Of a stretch of DNA of 64,000 bases, positions 48,401 to 55,911 are shown in pieces. The stretch spans positions 359,967 through 423,966 of the forward strand of contig WBZZ01006266.1 of NCBI GenBank assembly GCA_019918135.1, in the 5' to 3' direction. How positions within the stretch are numbered: position 1 is the first letter of the stretch; every line of letters begins with the position of its first letter. The notes under the pieces were generated by a model. That model was not told the DNA's origin and did no database searches. It was given only the letters and a program-made list of their open reading frames with translations. This DNA comes from Paulinella micropora. Lineage: Eukaryota > Cercozoa > Imbricatea > Euglyphida > Paulinellidae. A program made the translations under genes and the position numbers.

Positions 48401-49302
48401 TAGTCATCTGGTACGGCATCTCTTGGCTGGATCTAACGGAGCAGAGCGTGCGGACACGAGTGGAGTTTCTCGAAGGCAAAGAGCGTGAGCGTCTCTTCGA
48501 CCACGAAATAGCAGAACTCACAATCCTGCGCGTCCTGCAGCGATACCCGGGGTCGCTGGAAAAATGCAAGAAATTGCGTCAAGATGTGTCTAGCGAGTTG
48601 GCAGAGCATGGTGGCGACGAGATAGACGTGGAGTGGAGGGTTTGGAAATGGGTCAGGAGAATAAAGGAATTGCTTGCACAGGCTAAGAAAGCCGTTGCGA
48701 GCCTTGACAACCTGTCGATTGTTTTGGGCCCAAAAACGGACGCCGTGCGGCTTGACGAAAGAACTGAAAAACCCATCCCGATCAAGGCATCCTCTGCTCT
48801 GGCCATGCACCGAGCCGTAAACCGCTTAGCCACAAAGGCTTTTGGTGCTTCCTCGCTTGAACAGTTCTTGGCAGACTCCGAGACCGCTTATCCTTTATCT
48901 GTTCTGTATGAGAAAGAAAAACTCTTACGCAAACTAGCGCAGCAGGTGCGGGATGCACAGCCGGGTGTTTCGGGCGACAAGGAGGAAAAAAGCAGCTCAA
49001 ATAAGTTAGGCACTAGATGCAAACAGCTAGCCAAGTTTTTACTCTCCAACATAGGTTACACTATGGTTGAAACGGGTCAACAGAAGCGCAAAAGAATTGG
49101 GAAAGGCAAGCGGACCAGCTACAACACGTTTAGAATTGCGAAAACTCATGTCCATGACTGGGCTAGCTTTCACGACAAGTTGTGGCAGGAAAGTGGGAAG
49201 CGCGTTGAGAGGGCGGCAGCCCGTCGACAAAAGAGAAAGAAAAGAAGCGGGACGGACAAGGAGCGCAAGCGCAAAAAGGCGCGGCGCGGGGAGGTTCACT
49301 AA
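45436..49302 (+). CDS. Origin-binding-type helicase (herpesvirus OBP family) with a polymerase-like N-terminal region
   Basis: The 1288-residue protein has the helicase motifs of the herpesvirus origin-binding family: Walker A GFTGLGKT near residues 424-431, Walker B VVLDEVLLIL near 528-537, motif III-like LLLLDKD, and a motif VI QMLMRARR near 794-801. Family members unwind DNA at replication origins. Residues about 270-310 (HFLTARFEGEIMKRC, SVLAHDVLYVRG) resemble the conserved helix and HDxL/HDG motif of family A-like TV-type polymerases, often fused to helicases in viruses and transposons; this is tentative. An acidic/Lys-rich linker lies near 935-975, and a basic nuclear-signal-like tail ends the protein. 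The frame is open from 45394 but has no ATG before residue 160. The start is unclear: GTG at 45436, or an upstream exon joined after TTTTGTGGCAG. It ends 325 bases from a convergent paralogue. Confidence 0.8.
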   Translation: MCVFCGRLGPEEDGDIGALSALVELLEEESEDEPKGKKKGRPGSEASALVVHEKAALERVAELVTERRFDWRYRLYLHDLYTSVNERDGLEVHYRAPSGLRTWRKGNRSVGSRLYADKGLQGAPEALRRLLLHGNTALQLPNSVGFLLYWLASELKVAPSEKLKPLQEYAQQHEEFLQRVSSMLDVDSTLAATIMKELVHGGKFLSLPGEAEKKEAASYPLLADFMQSLRAATGGLRYYFKKLWRWCCAQKERARSPDGRIKLHKRTGRFVHFLTARFEGEIMKRCIDFVGPANVSVLAHDVLYVRGPACRVEVAGLNAYICGLGPLSGVETPRLNAKKIRVKGRAVLVPTLLPPSVEWRVLPVNEQAGDREALYARYQLEHDVRKLFAFYVLYVRASDLYLIKETGERVMHRVSFDKHRVQVINGFTGLGKTVVGFAAVCELLRKDRHARVVWVVGRVSQAQDSTPRLDEYLSAHGLGHMKVCLYEKATRQEIREAQILEIQQESIWKLILPQTGANQQPKIWKPDLVVLDEVLLILSQSVCVETNGMKLRINDSVLRMICERAPRLLLLDKDCMRTSHVRDFLLCEGGGVCRQQGKLSEVEAQKEILFHCYTYVPQHLQRGLQVVSAYQDFFQIIVDGIRAGKKIIVACQTQKAAAALYDSVQEIFPHLCPRRPCAPGACGVEFVRKTVPLDPRERTAEQRELVSNENRLRASWADGACIRLLDGQTSNYSAKLLTQTINDFFSGEGARLLFHTSRVSVSVDIKVSLDLVLLLCGYRKKMSRFGPPARVLCQMLMRARRTADPVVKAYFGEGGLACIPRMFEDIDETVLPWEHCERFQRLDRNYSSKEQRMLALYKTARKPNPWMALDSAYAWGSEVKEDGKVMVRQVASTTKVRFLACLTESAKSVGAAIWGWIVAQDMAVVLPPRLSEAEREVLRARRDEEENGRDSKQKKEEEERGEGEPRAEMPDEKGKTERVRAPALQADEVVIWYGISWLDLTEQSVRTRVEFLEGKERERLFDHEIAELTILRVLQRYPGSLEKCKKLRQDVSSELAEHGGDEIDVEWRVWKWVRRIKELLAQAKKAVASLDNLSIVLGPKTDAVRLDERTEKPIPIKASSALAMHRAVNRLATKAFGASSLEQFLADSETAYPLSVLYEKEKLLRKLAQQVRDAQPGVSGDKEEKSSSNKLGTRCKQLAKFLLSNIGYTMVETGQQKRKRIGKGKRTSYNTFRIAKTHVHDWASFHDKLWQESGKRVERAAARRQKRKKRSGTDKERKRKKARRGEVH

Positions 49303-49627
49303 AGACCGCCCTCCTCTTCTTCTCCTTGTATCAAGAAGAGGAACAAGGGGGACAACAGAGGGTGGGGAAAGTTACAAGGCCTAGGTATACAATGTAATTT
49401 CTAATTAAAGCCAAGTTAGCAACGATGATACCAGAAATTGTCCCCACACATACCCGGAATTCGCCTGCAAATGAAAGCCAATCCGTTCATCCATAATAGC
49501 AACAGCAGCCTTCTTGAGTCGTCCCTGGAAGGTTCCCTTAGTACGTGGTGTGCCAAAATAACAAGTATCTTTTTTAATAAAAAGTCAGAAGAAGTGTTAC
49601 ACGTATTACTGACAATTATTCTCGACT
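49303..49627. terminator. Shared 3' region of two convergent helicase genes
   Basis: AATGTAATTTCTAATTAAAG at 49391-49410 follows the plus-strand gene. Nineteen bases of it recur at 54509-54527 after another plus-strand gene. TTTTTTAATAAAAAG at about 49568-49582 can serve either strand and fits the end of the minus-strand gene (stop at 49628). No gene is called here. Confidence 0.5.
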
Positions 49628-51703
49628 TCAGCAGCGCCACGTTCCTATCCCGTCCCAAGCATTGTCCACGTCTCGTACAAAGAAATCAGGAGTCCAGGAG
49701 TGCAGCTCCAGCTGCATACAGTCGAACCCGCCCGCCTCGTTGAAGAGGCTGCCCGCATACTTAAGCTTCTTTTGGCATTCCTTCCACACCGCCTCGGCAG
49801 GCTTGCCCCGGAAGTCTAGCGGCAGGTCCCCGCGCACTGGATCGAGCCTAACCATATCCAACACTGCCTCGATCAAGAAGGCCCGCCCCTTGCTCACAGG
49901 GGTAGTCAGCGGCTTGTTCCGCCGCCAAGACAGGTAGAGGCGCGGCAGCTTCAGCTCTATGACTGCACTCAGCGCCCTGTTCTCCGCCGACTGGCAGCTG
50001 CGCCGGTGCCCCCCGCGCCAGTGCACGCGCTGGCAGCTCTTGTCGCAATAGAGCCACAGCCCGCAGCGGCCGCACGCGAGCAGCTTCCCCGCGCCCAGCG
50101 TCTCCGCACGGCCACAGGTGACGCACGCCAGCGCCCGCAGCAGCAACCCCTGCCCCACGTGCGGCTCCGCCGCCGGCCGCGTTTCCTGTTCTGCTACTAC
50201 CGCGCGCATCATCGGCGCGTGCAGCACCACGTCCCAGTCCCGCACCAGCCACCCCCACACCGCGTTCTTCTCGCACGTCAACAACTGCTCCCTCTGCGCC
50301 GCAATGAAGCGCAGCAGGGCCGACGACGGCACCCGCCCCGTCCCGAGGTCGTGCTCGCTCGCGATCGTGGCCCACACGTTGGCCTCCCCCGTCTGGCGGG
50401 CCCGGTGGCGCATCCGCTCCTCCTCCCGGTGGTAGTCCCGCAGGAGCCGTGCAAAAACGTCGTCGTGCTCGTACTCCCGGTGCTTGTCTTGCTCAAACGT
50501 GCGCGGCGGATCCAGCCCACCGGCTCCCAGGTACGCTCGCACGCAGTTGCTCCCTAGGTTCTGGAACCTCGTCAGCATGTGCTTCAGCACCCGGGCGTGT
50601 GCGCCCCTAGCACGCCGCCCCTCGTCGCCCAAGTACAAGAACACAGAATCTACGCGCTCTCGGACGGCCCCGGTTAAGCCCAGGACTTGGCAGTAAAGCA
50701 GTACGCGCGCCACCCCGCGCCCCCGAAAAAAGCCGTCCACCGCAGCGGCTAACCCCTCGGCCGGCCCGCGCACAGGGCCGAGCGCTGGCTCGGTCAGCAG
50801 GCACAGGCTCGTCGTCCCGCCCGCGACTGCCGCGGCACTGCCGGCAGGCGGTGCGGGCCCGCCCATCGCAGGCGCCCACGTCTGCGCGGCCAGTTCGGGC
50901 AGCAGGCTTTGCAGCCGTGCGAAAAGCGCCAGGGCAGCACTCGGAGTCTGGCAAGCTACCGCGATCTTCTGCCTGTCACGCACTCCCTCCACGATCGCGG
51001 CCTCGAATCTCTGCAAGTCTGTCTCGACGAATAGGCCCCTCTGGTGGCAAGGCGGCACGTACGTGTACCGATGCAGCTGCACCTCGGCCTGCCCCTCCGC
51101 CTCGCTACTTCCCGGGCGGCGGCACACGCCGCCCCCGGGGCTCAGCAAGAAATCGTGCGTCTGCGAGCTTCGTGTGCTGTCAGTCGCGGTCAGCAGCAGC
51201 CTTGGGCTGCTGCAGCAAAGCAGCAACAACGCCTGATTGTTCTCCTCCAGCCTCCAGCCATTGATGGCGGCGTCCACGCTTTGCCCTAACATGAGGTCGA
51301 CGTCGTCACAAACCACCAGCGCCGGCAGGCGCGCAGCGCTGGTGCTGCGCAGCTCGGCCAGCTCCCGCTGCCGCACAATCAACACGGCCGCCTCGCGCGC
51401 ACGCGAGGGCTCATCCTCAAACACGCAAGGCCGGCTGCGGCCCACCCCCATCGCTGTCAGCGTCGCTGCTAGGCGGGCCGCCGTCTCTCTTGCTTGCAGA
51501 ACTCGACCGGGGATCCACACTACCCAGGCTTTTGCGTCCTCCCTCAACACCTTGGCTACCGCCACCAAAGCCGTTTCTGTCTTGCCCAGGCCCGCGCAGG
51601 CATTGAGCACCTGCACCCGGTGCTTTTCGAACGATACAGGGTGAACCCGTAGCCCCTCGCCGCCGGCCGGCTTAGACGGAGCGGGAGCTAAGCCAGGCTT
51701 CAT
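49628..51703 (-). CDS. Diverged origin-binding-helicase paralogue with a MYND zinc finger
   Basis: The 691-residue product is clearly related to the protein at 45436: both have HRVSF/HPVSFEKHRVQV before the P-loop, and the same FLL...GGGVCR and YTYVP landmarks. It has Walker A ACAGLGKTE near residues 35-43 and VVCDDVD near 130-136. Motif VI is degenerate (HMLTRFQNLGS for QMLMRARR), so helicase action is doubtful. Near residues 524-571 is a complete MYND finger (CVTCG, LLACGRCGLWLYCDKSCQ, HWRGGHRRSC), a protein-binding zinc domain. The N-terminal polymerase-like part is absent. The ATG at 51703 is the first in frame. It may be a regulator derived from the origin-binding protein, for example by dimer formation or competition. 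Confidence 0.8.
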   Translation of the reverse strand: MKPGLAPAPSKPAGGEGLRVHPVSFEKHRVQVLNACAGLGKTETALVAVAKVLREDAKAWVVWIPGRVLQARETAARLAATLTAMGVGRSRPCVFEDEPSRAREAAVLIVRQRELAELRSTSAARLPALVVCDDVDLMLGQSVDAAINGWRLEENNQALLLLCCSSPRLLLTATDSTRSSQTHDFLLSPGGGVCRRPGSSEAEGQAEVQLHRYTYVPPCHQRGLFVETDLQRFEAAIVEGVRDRQKIAVACQTPSAALALFARLQSLLPELAAQTWAPAMGGPAPPAGSAAAVAGGTTSLCLLTEPALGPVRGPAEGLAAAVDGFFRGRGVARVLLYCQVLGLTGAVRERVDSVFLYLGDEGRRARGAHARVLKHMLTRFQNLGSNCVRAYLGAGGLDPPRTFEQDKHREYEHDDVFARLLRDYHREEERMRHRARQTGEANVWATIASEHDLGTGRVPSSALLRFIAAQREQLLTCEKNAVWGWLVRDWDVVLHAPMMRAVVAEQETRPAAEPHVGQGLLLRALACVTCGRAETLGAGKLLACGRCGLWLYCDKSCQRVHWRGGHRRSCQSAENRALSAVIELKLPRLYLSWRRNKPLTTPVSKGRAFLIEAVLDMVRLDPVRGDLPLDFRGKPAEAVWKECQKKLKYAGSLFNEAGGFDCMQLELHSWTPDFFVRDVDNAWDGIGTWRC

Positions 51704-51868
51704 TCACAGGCGGAACGAGGAAGGGAAATGGCAGAGCAAGACAGAGCGCGCGCGGGCGCCCGGGGAGAGAGGGGGGGGGGGGGTGCCCTCCCCCCCCCCT
51801 TCCCCCTAGAAGGTGACAATTGTCTTTAATTAAAAAAGAAAGCTTTTGGAGCCAAATTGCTTCTTTTT
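51704..51868. other. Upstream region with G/C tracts
   Basis: Contains a G tract, a C tract, and TTTAATTAAAAAAG near 51825-51838, whose minus-strand reading TTAATTAAAG may be a 3' signal for the reading frame ending at 51869. Confidence 0.4.
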
Positions 51869-52324
51869 TCAAATTAGTTGTACTGTAAGATTTGTAGGTG
51901 TTCGGAATTTTTGAGTAAATTTCTTGGAAGTCTTGAGCTTTATAGGCGAGGCCTTGAAGCCACTCGAGAGCTCGGCTCCTTTTGCAAGCGTAACGCGAGG
52001 CGTGTTCACTTCCGTTATGTCAATCAAAGGAAGCTGCTTGTCAGCCAAGTGCGCGGCTCGGACGCGGATAAGGAGCGGCGGCAGCATCCGCAGCGGCTGC
52101 GATGCCTCTGGGTTTGCTTGACTGATCTTGAGTCCGTGGGCCTTTCTCCAAGCCATGTCCCCGGCTTGGGCTTCCGTCGGGTCCTCGTCGATAAAAATTT
52201 CTAGAGGGCCCTCTGGGCAGCTACAGTCGTTTTTAAACCACGCTTCGATAACAATCTCTTGCAGGTTGTCGATCTTGGCCACGCTCAGGCGCTGCGGGGC
52301 CTCGCTGGCCACAAGAGTAAAGGA
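51869..52324 (-). pseudogene. In-frame open continuation after the TAG of the neighbouring gene
   Basis: The frame runs for 151 codons with good protein character (KIDNLQEIVIEAWF, PLEIFIDEDP, RMLPPLLIRVRAAHL) but has no ATG near its start. It is in exactly the same frame as the gene at 52325-53494, from which only a TAG separates it. The most economical reading is one longer protein interrupted by a nonsense or read-through stop. No domain recognised. Confidence 0.5.
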
Positions 52325-53494
52325 CTACTCCAAGACCCGTATGGACGGCAATCTCGTCTGCACGTGTGTTAGGTGCGCCAGGTCTAGGCATCGCTCTGTA
52401 GATATAGTGGCCCGGCCTCCGTCTCCGTCGTAACGCTCGCTCTCCCAGCACAGTTCCGTGGCACGGTAACAGCAATGCTGGGCCATATTCAGCATTATCA
52501 AGGCGCCGGGGTGAGTCTTGCTGTCGGTGTCGCTCAGCACAAGCCGCTGAACATGAGACAGCTCGTGCTGCTGGAAGAAGCGCGTCAGGTTTTCGGTAAA
52601 TAACTCGCAGGGCACCGACCCCGTTCCTCGACGTCGCATGAGCTTGTGGCTTATGTGCAGGACCCGCTGCTCTGGCGCCGCGGCCGGGCCGTCGGGATTT
52701 CTCAAGAAAGACCAACTTTCTGACAAGGCCTTGGTGCTGTGTGTTATAAACGCATCAGACAGATTCAGCTGTCCGTACGAAGCCATGCCTAGGATAGCGG
52801 CCTGCAGGTGGGCCAGGGATCCTCTGCCGGAATTCTTGTCTCTAAACCCGTGCTCGAATGCGCCGTCGATCCGCTCCCAAAACAGATTCCACAGCTCGTG
52901 CATGAGTTCGTCCGCTTGTGAATACAGTAGCTCATTGTTTAGCACCACAGCGAAGTTATCTTTGCTGTGCTGCAAACACGCCAGAAGAGAGGCTAGCTGG
53001 CGTAAAGCATAGAAATCTTCATCCACCTCCAAAATACCATTGCCTTCGGTCTCCAGTTGTCGCAGATAGCCGTCCAGCTTCTTTGCTACCTGCTGCGCCA
53101 GCGTTTCGAATATTGGTCTTACATTTTTGGGCTTTGCCTGCACTTTGTCTTTCTTTGTTTGGGGGGCTGGCACGACCACAAAGGTTGGCCTTTGTTTCCG
53201 CCCTATTCGCCGCAGGAGTTCAAACAGGGCTTCTAACTGCAACGGTCCTGCCTGCTGTGTTGGCTCCTCTGCCGACAGGTAAAAGCATAGCACCTGTCGC
53301 TTGCGGCCGTTCAAATTCAACAGCGTTTGCTGCGAACCCCACGTGAGGTGGCACGGGTCGCGCGTGGGTTCTGCGCCGGAGGAGTCTAGGCAACAGCCGC
53401 ACAAGCCCGTCCGGCCTAGTTCGTCGTTCTTGTGCTGGACGTCGTTAGTTTGGCTCTTGGGCTTGACGGCGTAGTGGACTTTTACGTCTGACAT
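52325..53494 (-). CDS. Unknown protein of about 389 residues
   Basis: I do not recognise it. The ATG at 53494 (AAACCATGTC) is preferred; a GTG-started frame to 53527 is less likely. The N-terminal part has a small Cys cluster (GLCGCCLDSSGAEPTRDPC), then alpha/beta sequence (RQVLCFYLSAEEP, RPTFVVVPAPQTKK) and a helical second half (LASLLACLQHSKDNFAVVL, ELMHELWNLFWERI). The last part has LVLSDTDSK and YDGDGG acidic turns. It ends at a TAG with an open in-frame continuation to 51869. Confidence 0.65.
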   Translation of the reverse strand: MSDVKVHYAVKPKSQTNDVQHKNDELGRTGLCGCCLDSSGAEPTRDPCHLTWGSQQTLLNLNGRKRQVLCFYLSAEEPTQQAGPLQLEALFELLRRIGRKQRPTFVVVPAPQTKKDKVQAKPKNVRPIFETLAQQVAKKLDGYLRQLETEGNGILEVDEDFYALRQLASLLACLQHSKDNFAVVLNNELLYSQADELMHELWNLFWERIDGAFEHGFRDKNSGRGSLAHLQAAILGMASYGQLNLSDAFITHSTKALSESWSFLRNPDGPAAAPEQRVLHISHKLMRRRGTGSVPCELFTENLTRFFQQHELSHVQRLVLSDTDSKTHPGALIMLNMAQHCCYRATELCWESERYDGDGGRATISTERCLDLAHLTHVQTRLPSIRVLE

Positions 53495-53597
53495 GGTTTG
53501 TTTTGTAAACTTCTGTATGCCCGCCACCGCGCGCCCGAGACGACGACAAGGGGGAGAGAAAGGGGAGAGAAGGGGGGGGGGGGGGGGAGGGGCGCGG

Positions 53598-53662
53598 GAG
53601 GTTCGACGGCATCAATTTACTGCGGTCGCTTCTGCTCCTCCTACTGAGCTACATCTGCCATC
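53598..53662 (-). other. tRNA-like remnant
   Basis: On the minus strand TAGCTCAGTAGG matches the RNA polymerase III A box and tRNA D-arm (GCTC and GAGC can pair). A weaker B-box-like GTCGAACC follows about 32 bases later. The anticodon and acceptor stems do not pair, so this is not a working tRNA gene; it may be a decayed tRNA or a polymerase III promoter remnant. Confidence 0.25.
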
Positions 53663-53664
53663 CT

Positions 53665-53775
53665 TGTATGGCAAGGTAATAGAGAAAAGGACCGGCGAGC
53701 CCTACACACACAAACAGAGCAAGCCGGGCAGGCTTTGGATGTATGGCAACAGATGCTTCTTCGAACCCCCGCCTT
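53665..53775 (+). pseudogene. Partial duplicate of the gene at 53922
   Basis: About 100 bases (GAGAAAAGGACCGGCGAGCC through ATGTATGGCAACAGATGC) match 53967-54055 in the gene downstream. The copy is in direct orientation and its frame is broken, so it is a fragment of a duplicated gene start. Confidence 0.7.
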
Positions 53776-53921
53776 TGCAGCCCGCGCAAGCGGGGTTGCT
53801 TTTTCATGGTAGCTGGCAAGAATTCGCTTGGTTATCTCTAGTAATAAAAGAGAAAAAGAAAAAAAGGCCAAAAAATTCTTTCTTCTGCGCTTAACGTTTC
53901 CTGTATTGTCTCTGGTAGCTC

Positions 53922-54455
53922 ATGTCTGAAGAAGAACCACCCAGATGCAATTCTTGTGGCAAAAAGAGAAAAGGACCGGCGAGCCCTACACAACAAGCAG
54001 AGCAAGCCGGGCAGGCCTTGGATGTATGGCAACAGATGCTGCTTCAAACCCCCGCATATCATCCGCTGCTTTGCGGGCTAGCTCCGCTTTCTGCAGAGCC
54101 GGGGACCACGCGGAAAGACGAGGGTCTGTTGCTAGATCTGGAGCGCATGGTGACTGTGCTAAGCGCTATGCTAGCCAAGGCACGATCGGGTGATTACAAA
54201 GAACATGTGGCCCCCCGCCCCAAGGCTTTGACAGAGTGGGTTCAATCCAAGAGCGGGACGGTGCGCCCCGAAGATAAGCGAGCCACCCACGTCGAGCGAG
54301 ACATGTGGCGCGTGACCAACAGTCTGGTGCTGATGAACTATACCTTGGCCAAGCAGCGCCTCGAGCAGCGAAGTTATGACACTTGTATCACACCTATGCC
54401 CAAGAGTACAAAGGAAAAAAGCGGCATAGCCGCGCTAAAGGAAGAGGAAGAATAA
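53922..54455 (+). CDS. Unknown 177-residue protein
   Basis: I do not recognise it. It begins with a Cys pair (RCNSCGKKRKG) and a Gln-rich helix (AEQAGQALDVWQQMLLQ). A helical middle follows (LLLDLERMVTVLSAMLAKA), then a charged stretch and a Lys/Glu-rich tail. A partial direct duplicate of its start lies 250 bases upstream. The stop at 54455 is followed by ATGTAATTTCTAATTAAAG at 54509-54527, which is also found after the helicase gene at 49302. Confidence 0.6.
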   Translation: MSEEEPPRCNSCGKKRKGPASPTQQAEQAGQALDVWQQMLLQTPAYHPLLCGLAPLSAEPGTTRKDEGLLLDLERMVTVLSAMLAKARSGDYKEHVAPRPKALTEWVQSKSGTVRPEDKRATHVERDMWRVTNSLVLMNYTLAKQRLEQRSYDTCITPMPKSTKEKSGIAALKEEEE

Positions 54456-54676
54456 AAAGACAGACAAAAGACCCCAAGTCGGAAGTAGGACAAGTTACAG
54501 AATATACCATGTAATTTCTAATTAAAGGGAAAATTTGAGAGAACAATGATCCGGCACGAGGAGGGGGGGGGGGCAGCCCGTTCGTCTTTCTTTCTTTCCG
54601 CCTATATTTCTTCTGTCTAGAAAGCAAAAGAGAAAGGAGCAGGGAATTCTTTCTTTTTGCAGCTAAGCTGAAGAAG

Positions 54677-55031
54677 ATGCCAGCGTGGTCGATTCCAGGA
54701 GCGCTGGTCCTTCTAGTTGCCCACGCCGCAACCGCGACCTACTACTTCAACCAGACACGCGGTGCCAGTGCCTGTCGGGCGGGCGGTGGAGTACAGGGTT
54801 ACGACCTCGGCCCAAACTAGGCTCATTCTGTGGATCGTGAAGCAAATATATTCTATGTATAGCGTGCGCTTGGACGTTGCTGCCTGTGACACATACGCCG
54901 ATTCCATGTCCGAGCTTTGTTTCTTAGCCACGCGAAGGGCGGGAACTGAGTGTCTCTCCCCTTCTCCCGACCCGCACGCCTGCCCAGCGGCGCGTGCCCC
55001 GTTCGAGTATGACCTCGCGGGCGGCAGCTGA
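54677..55031 (+). pseudogene. Small secreted protein, probably frame-broken
   Basis: An ATG at 54677 opens a signal peptide (SIPGALVLLVAHAATA) followed by YYFNQTRGASAC, but this frame stops at about 54820. From about 54780 the next frame carries protein-like sequence with four Cys (LILWIVKQIYSMYS, VAACDTYADSMSELC) to a stop at 55031. The two parts fit one Cys-rich secreted protein of about 115 residues with a +1 frame change. No family recognised. The second frame overlaps the start of the next gene at 55009. Confidence 0.4.
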
Positions 55032-55803
55032 CCCCCCGCTCGCGTTCTGGGTGGCGAACGCCGTGTTGGCGTCCGTGTCGTGCTATCCCTCGGCCTGTGT
55101 GCAACGACTGCTGCGCGCCGGTGACCTGCAGCTGTGGGACTGGCTGGCGGGCGAGGGGGCGCCGCTCCCGCCGGCCCAAGCACGCCGCGTACTGCGAGCC
55201 CACACCCGGCGGCTGGGCCGGCACGGGCAATGTGCGCTGGCCTTCTAATACGACCGGCGGCAGGTCGAGTGCCGGGCCGCGCCGCCGGCCGCGACGACCG
55301 GCGGCGCGGACCTGTGCGTGGAAGCGGTGATCTGTGCCCGGACCCAGACCGGGTGCGTCGTCGGCTGGTCGGACGCGCGGCGCAAATTCTTTATCGCGGT
55401 CCGCGGGACGTGGACCGCGCCTAATCATCGGCTGGATTTGGACCTCCATGCGGAGCGCGGCCTAGCCCGGGGCAGCCCGGGGCAGGCGGAAAGCCCGGCC
55501 CCGCGGACCCTGCGGGACTGCTTGATCGCGGCGGCCCAGAGGTTCTACCAAGAGAACCCACGGGAGCCCAGCCTCAAGCTGCGCCTCGGCTCTAGCCCCC
55601 ACCTGCGCGCGGCTTGCATCCAGGCCCTGCAAGACAAGAGCTTCTGCTGCACCCGCTCCTTCTGGTCGGCCGCGCGGCGGCGGCACGTGCATATGCTGGA
55701 CATGTCCCGGGTGTGGATCGAAGGCCACCTGCTGTGGGAACAGCGACTGCAAGACCCCACGAAGCTGCTGTCGGTGCGACTGCAGGAGCCGGCCGACCCC
55801 TAG
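55009..55803 (+). pseudogene. Unknown gene interrupted by an in-frame TAA
   Basis: From the ATG at 55009 the frame reads to a TAA at 55246-55248. It is then open again without an ATG nearby, with matching composition and a continuous globular pattern (CVEAVICARTQTGCVVGW, RKFFIAVRGTWTAP, RAACIQALQDKSFCC) to the stop at 55801-55803. One protein of about 264 residues with one premature stop is likely. No domain recognised. DNA here is very GC-rich. An ATTAAAAAAAAG follows at about 55889. Confidence 0.5.
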
Positions 55804-55911
55804 GCCGGCGGAGGTCCCCTGGCTCCTTCCGTCCCTGCAGGTGGCTGCCGTGTGGGCTGCCACCGCTGCAAACTCCTGTTTTGGCTGTACATTAAAAAAA
55901 AGCCCGCCCGC

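Noticed and set aside
49416-49658. 80-codon minus-strand frame at the end of the MYND-helicase gene
   Set aside because: It overlaps the true coding end and the shared 3' signal region, and has no supported start or domain.
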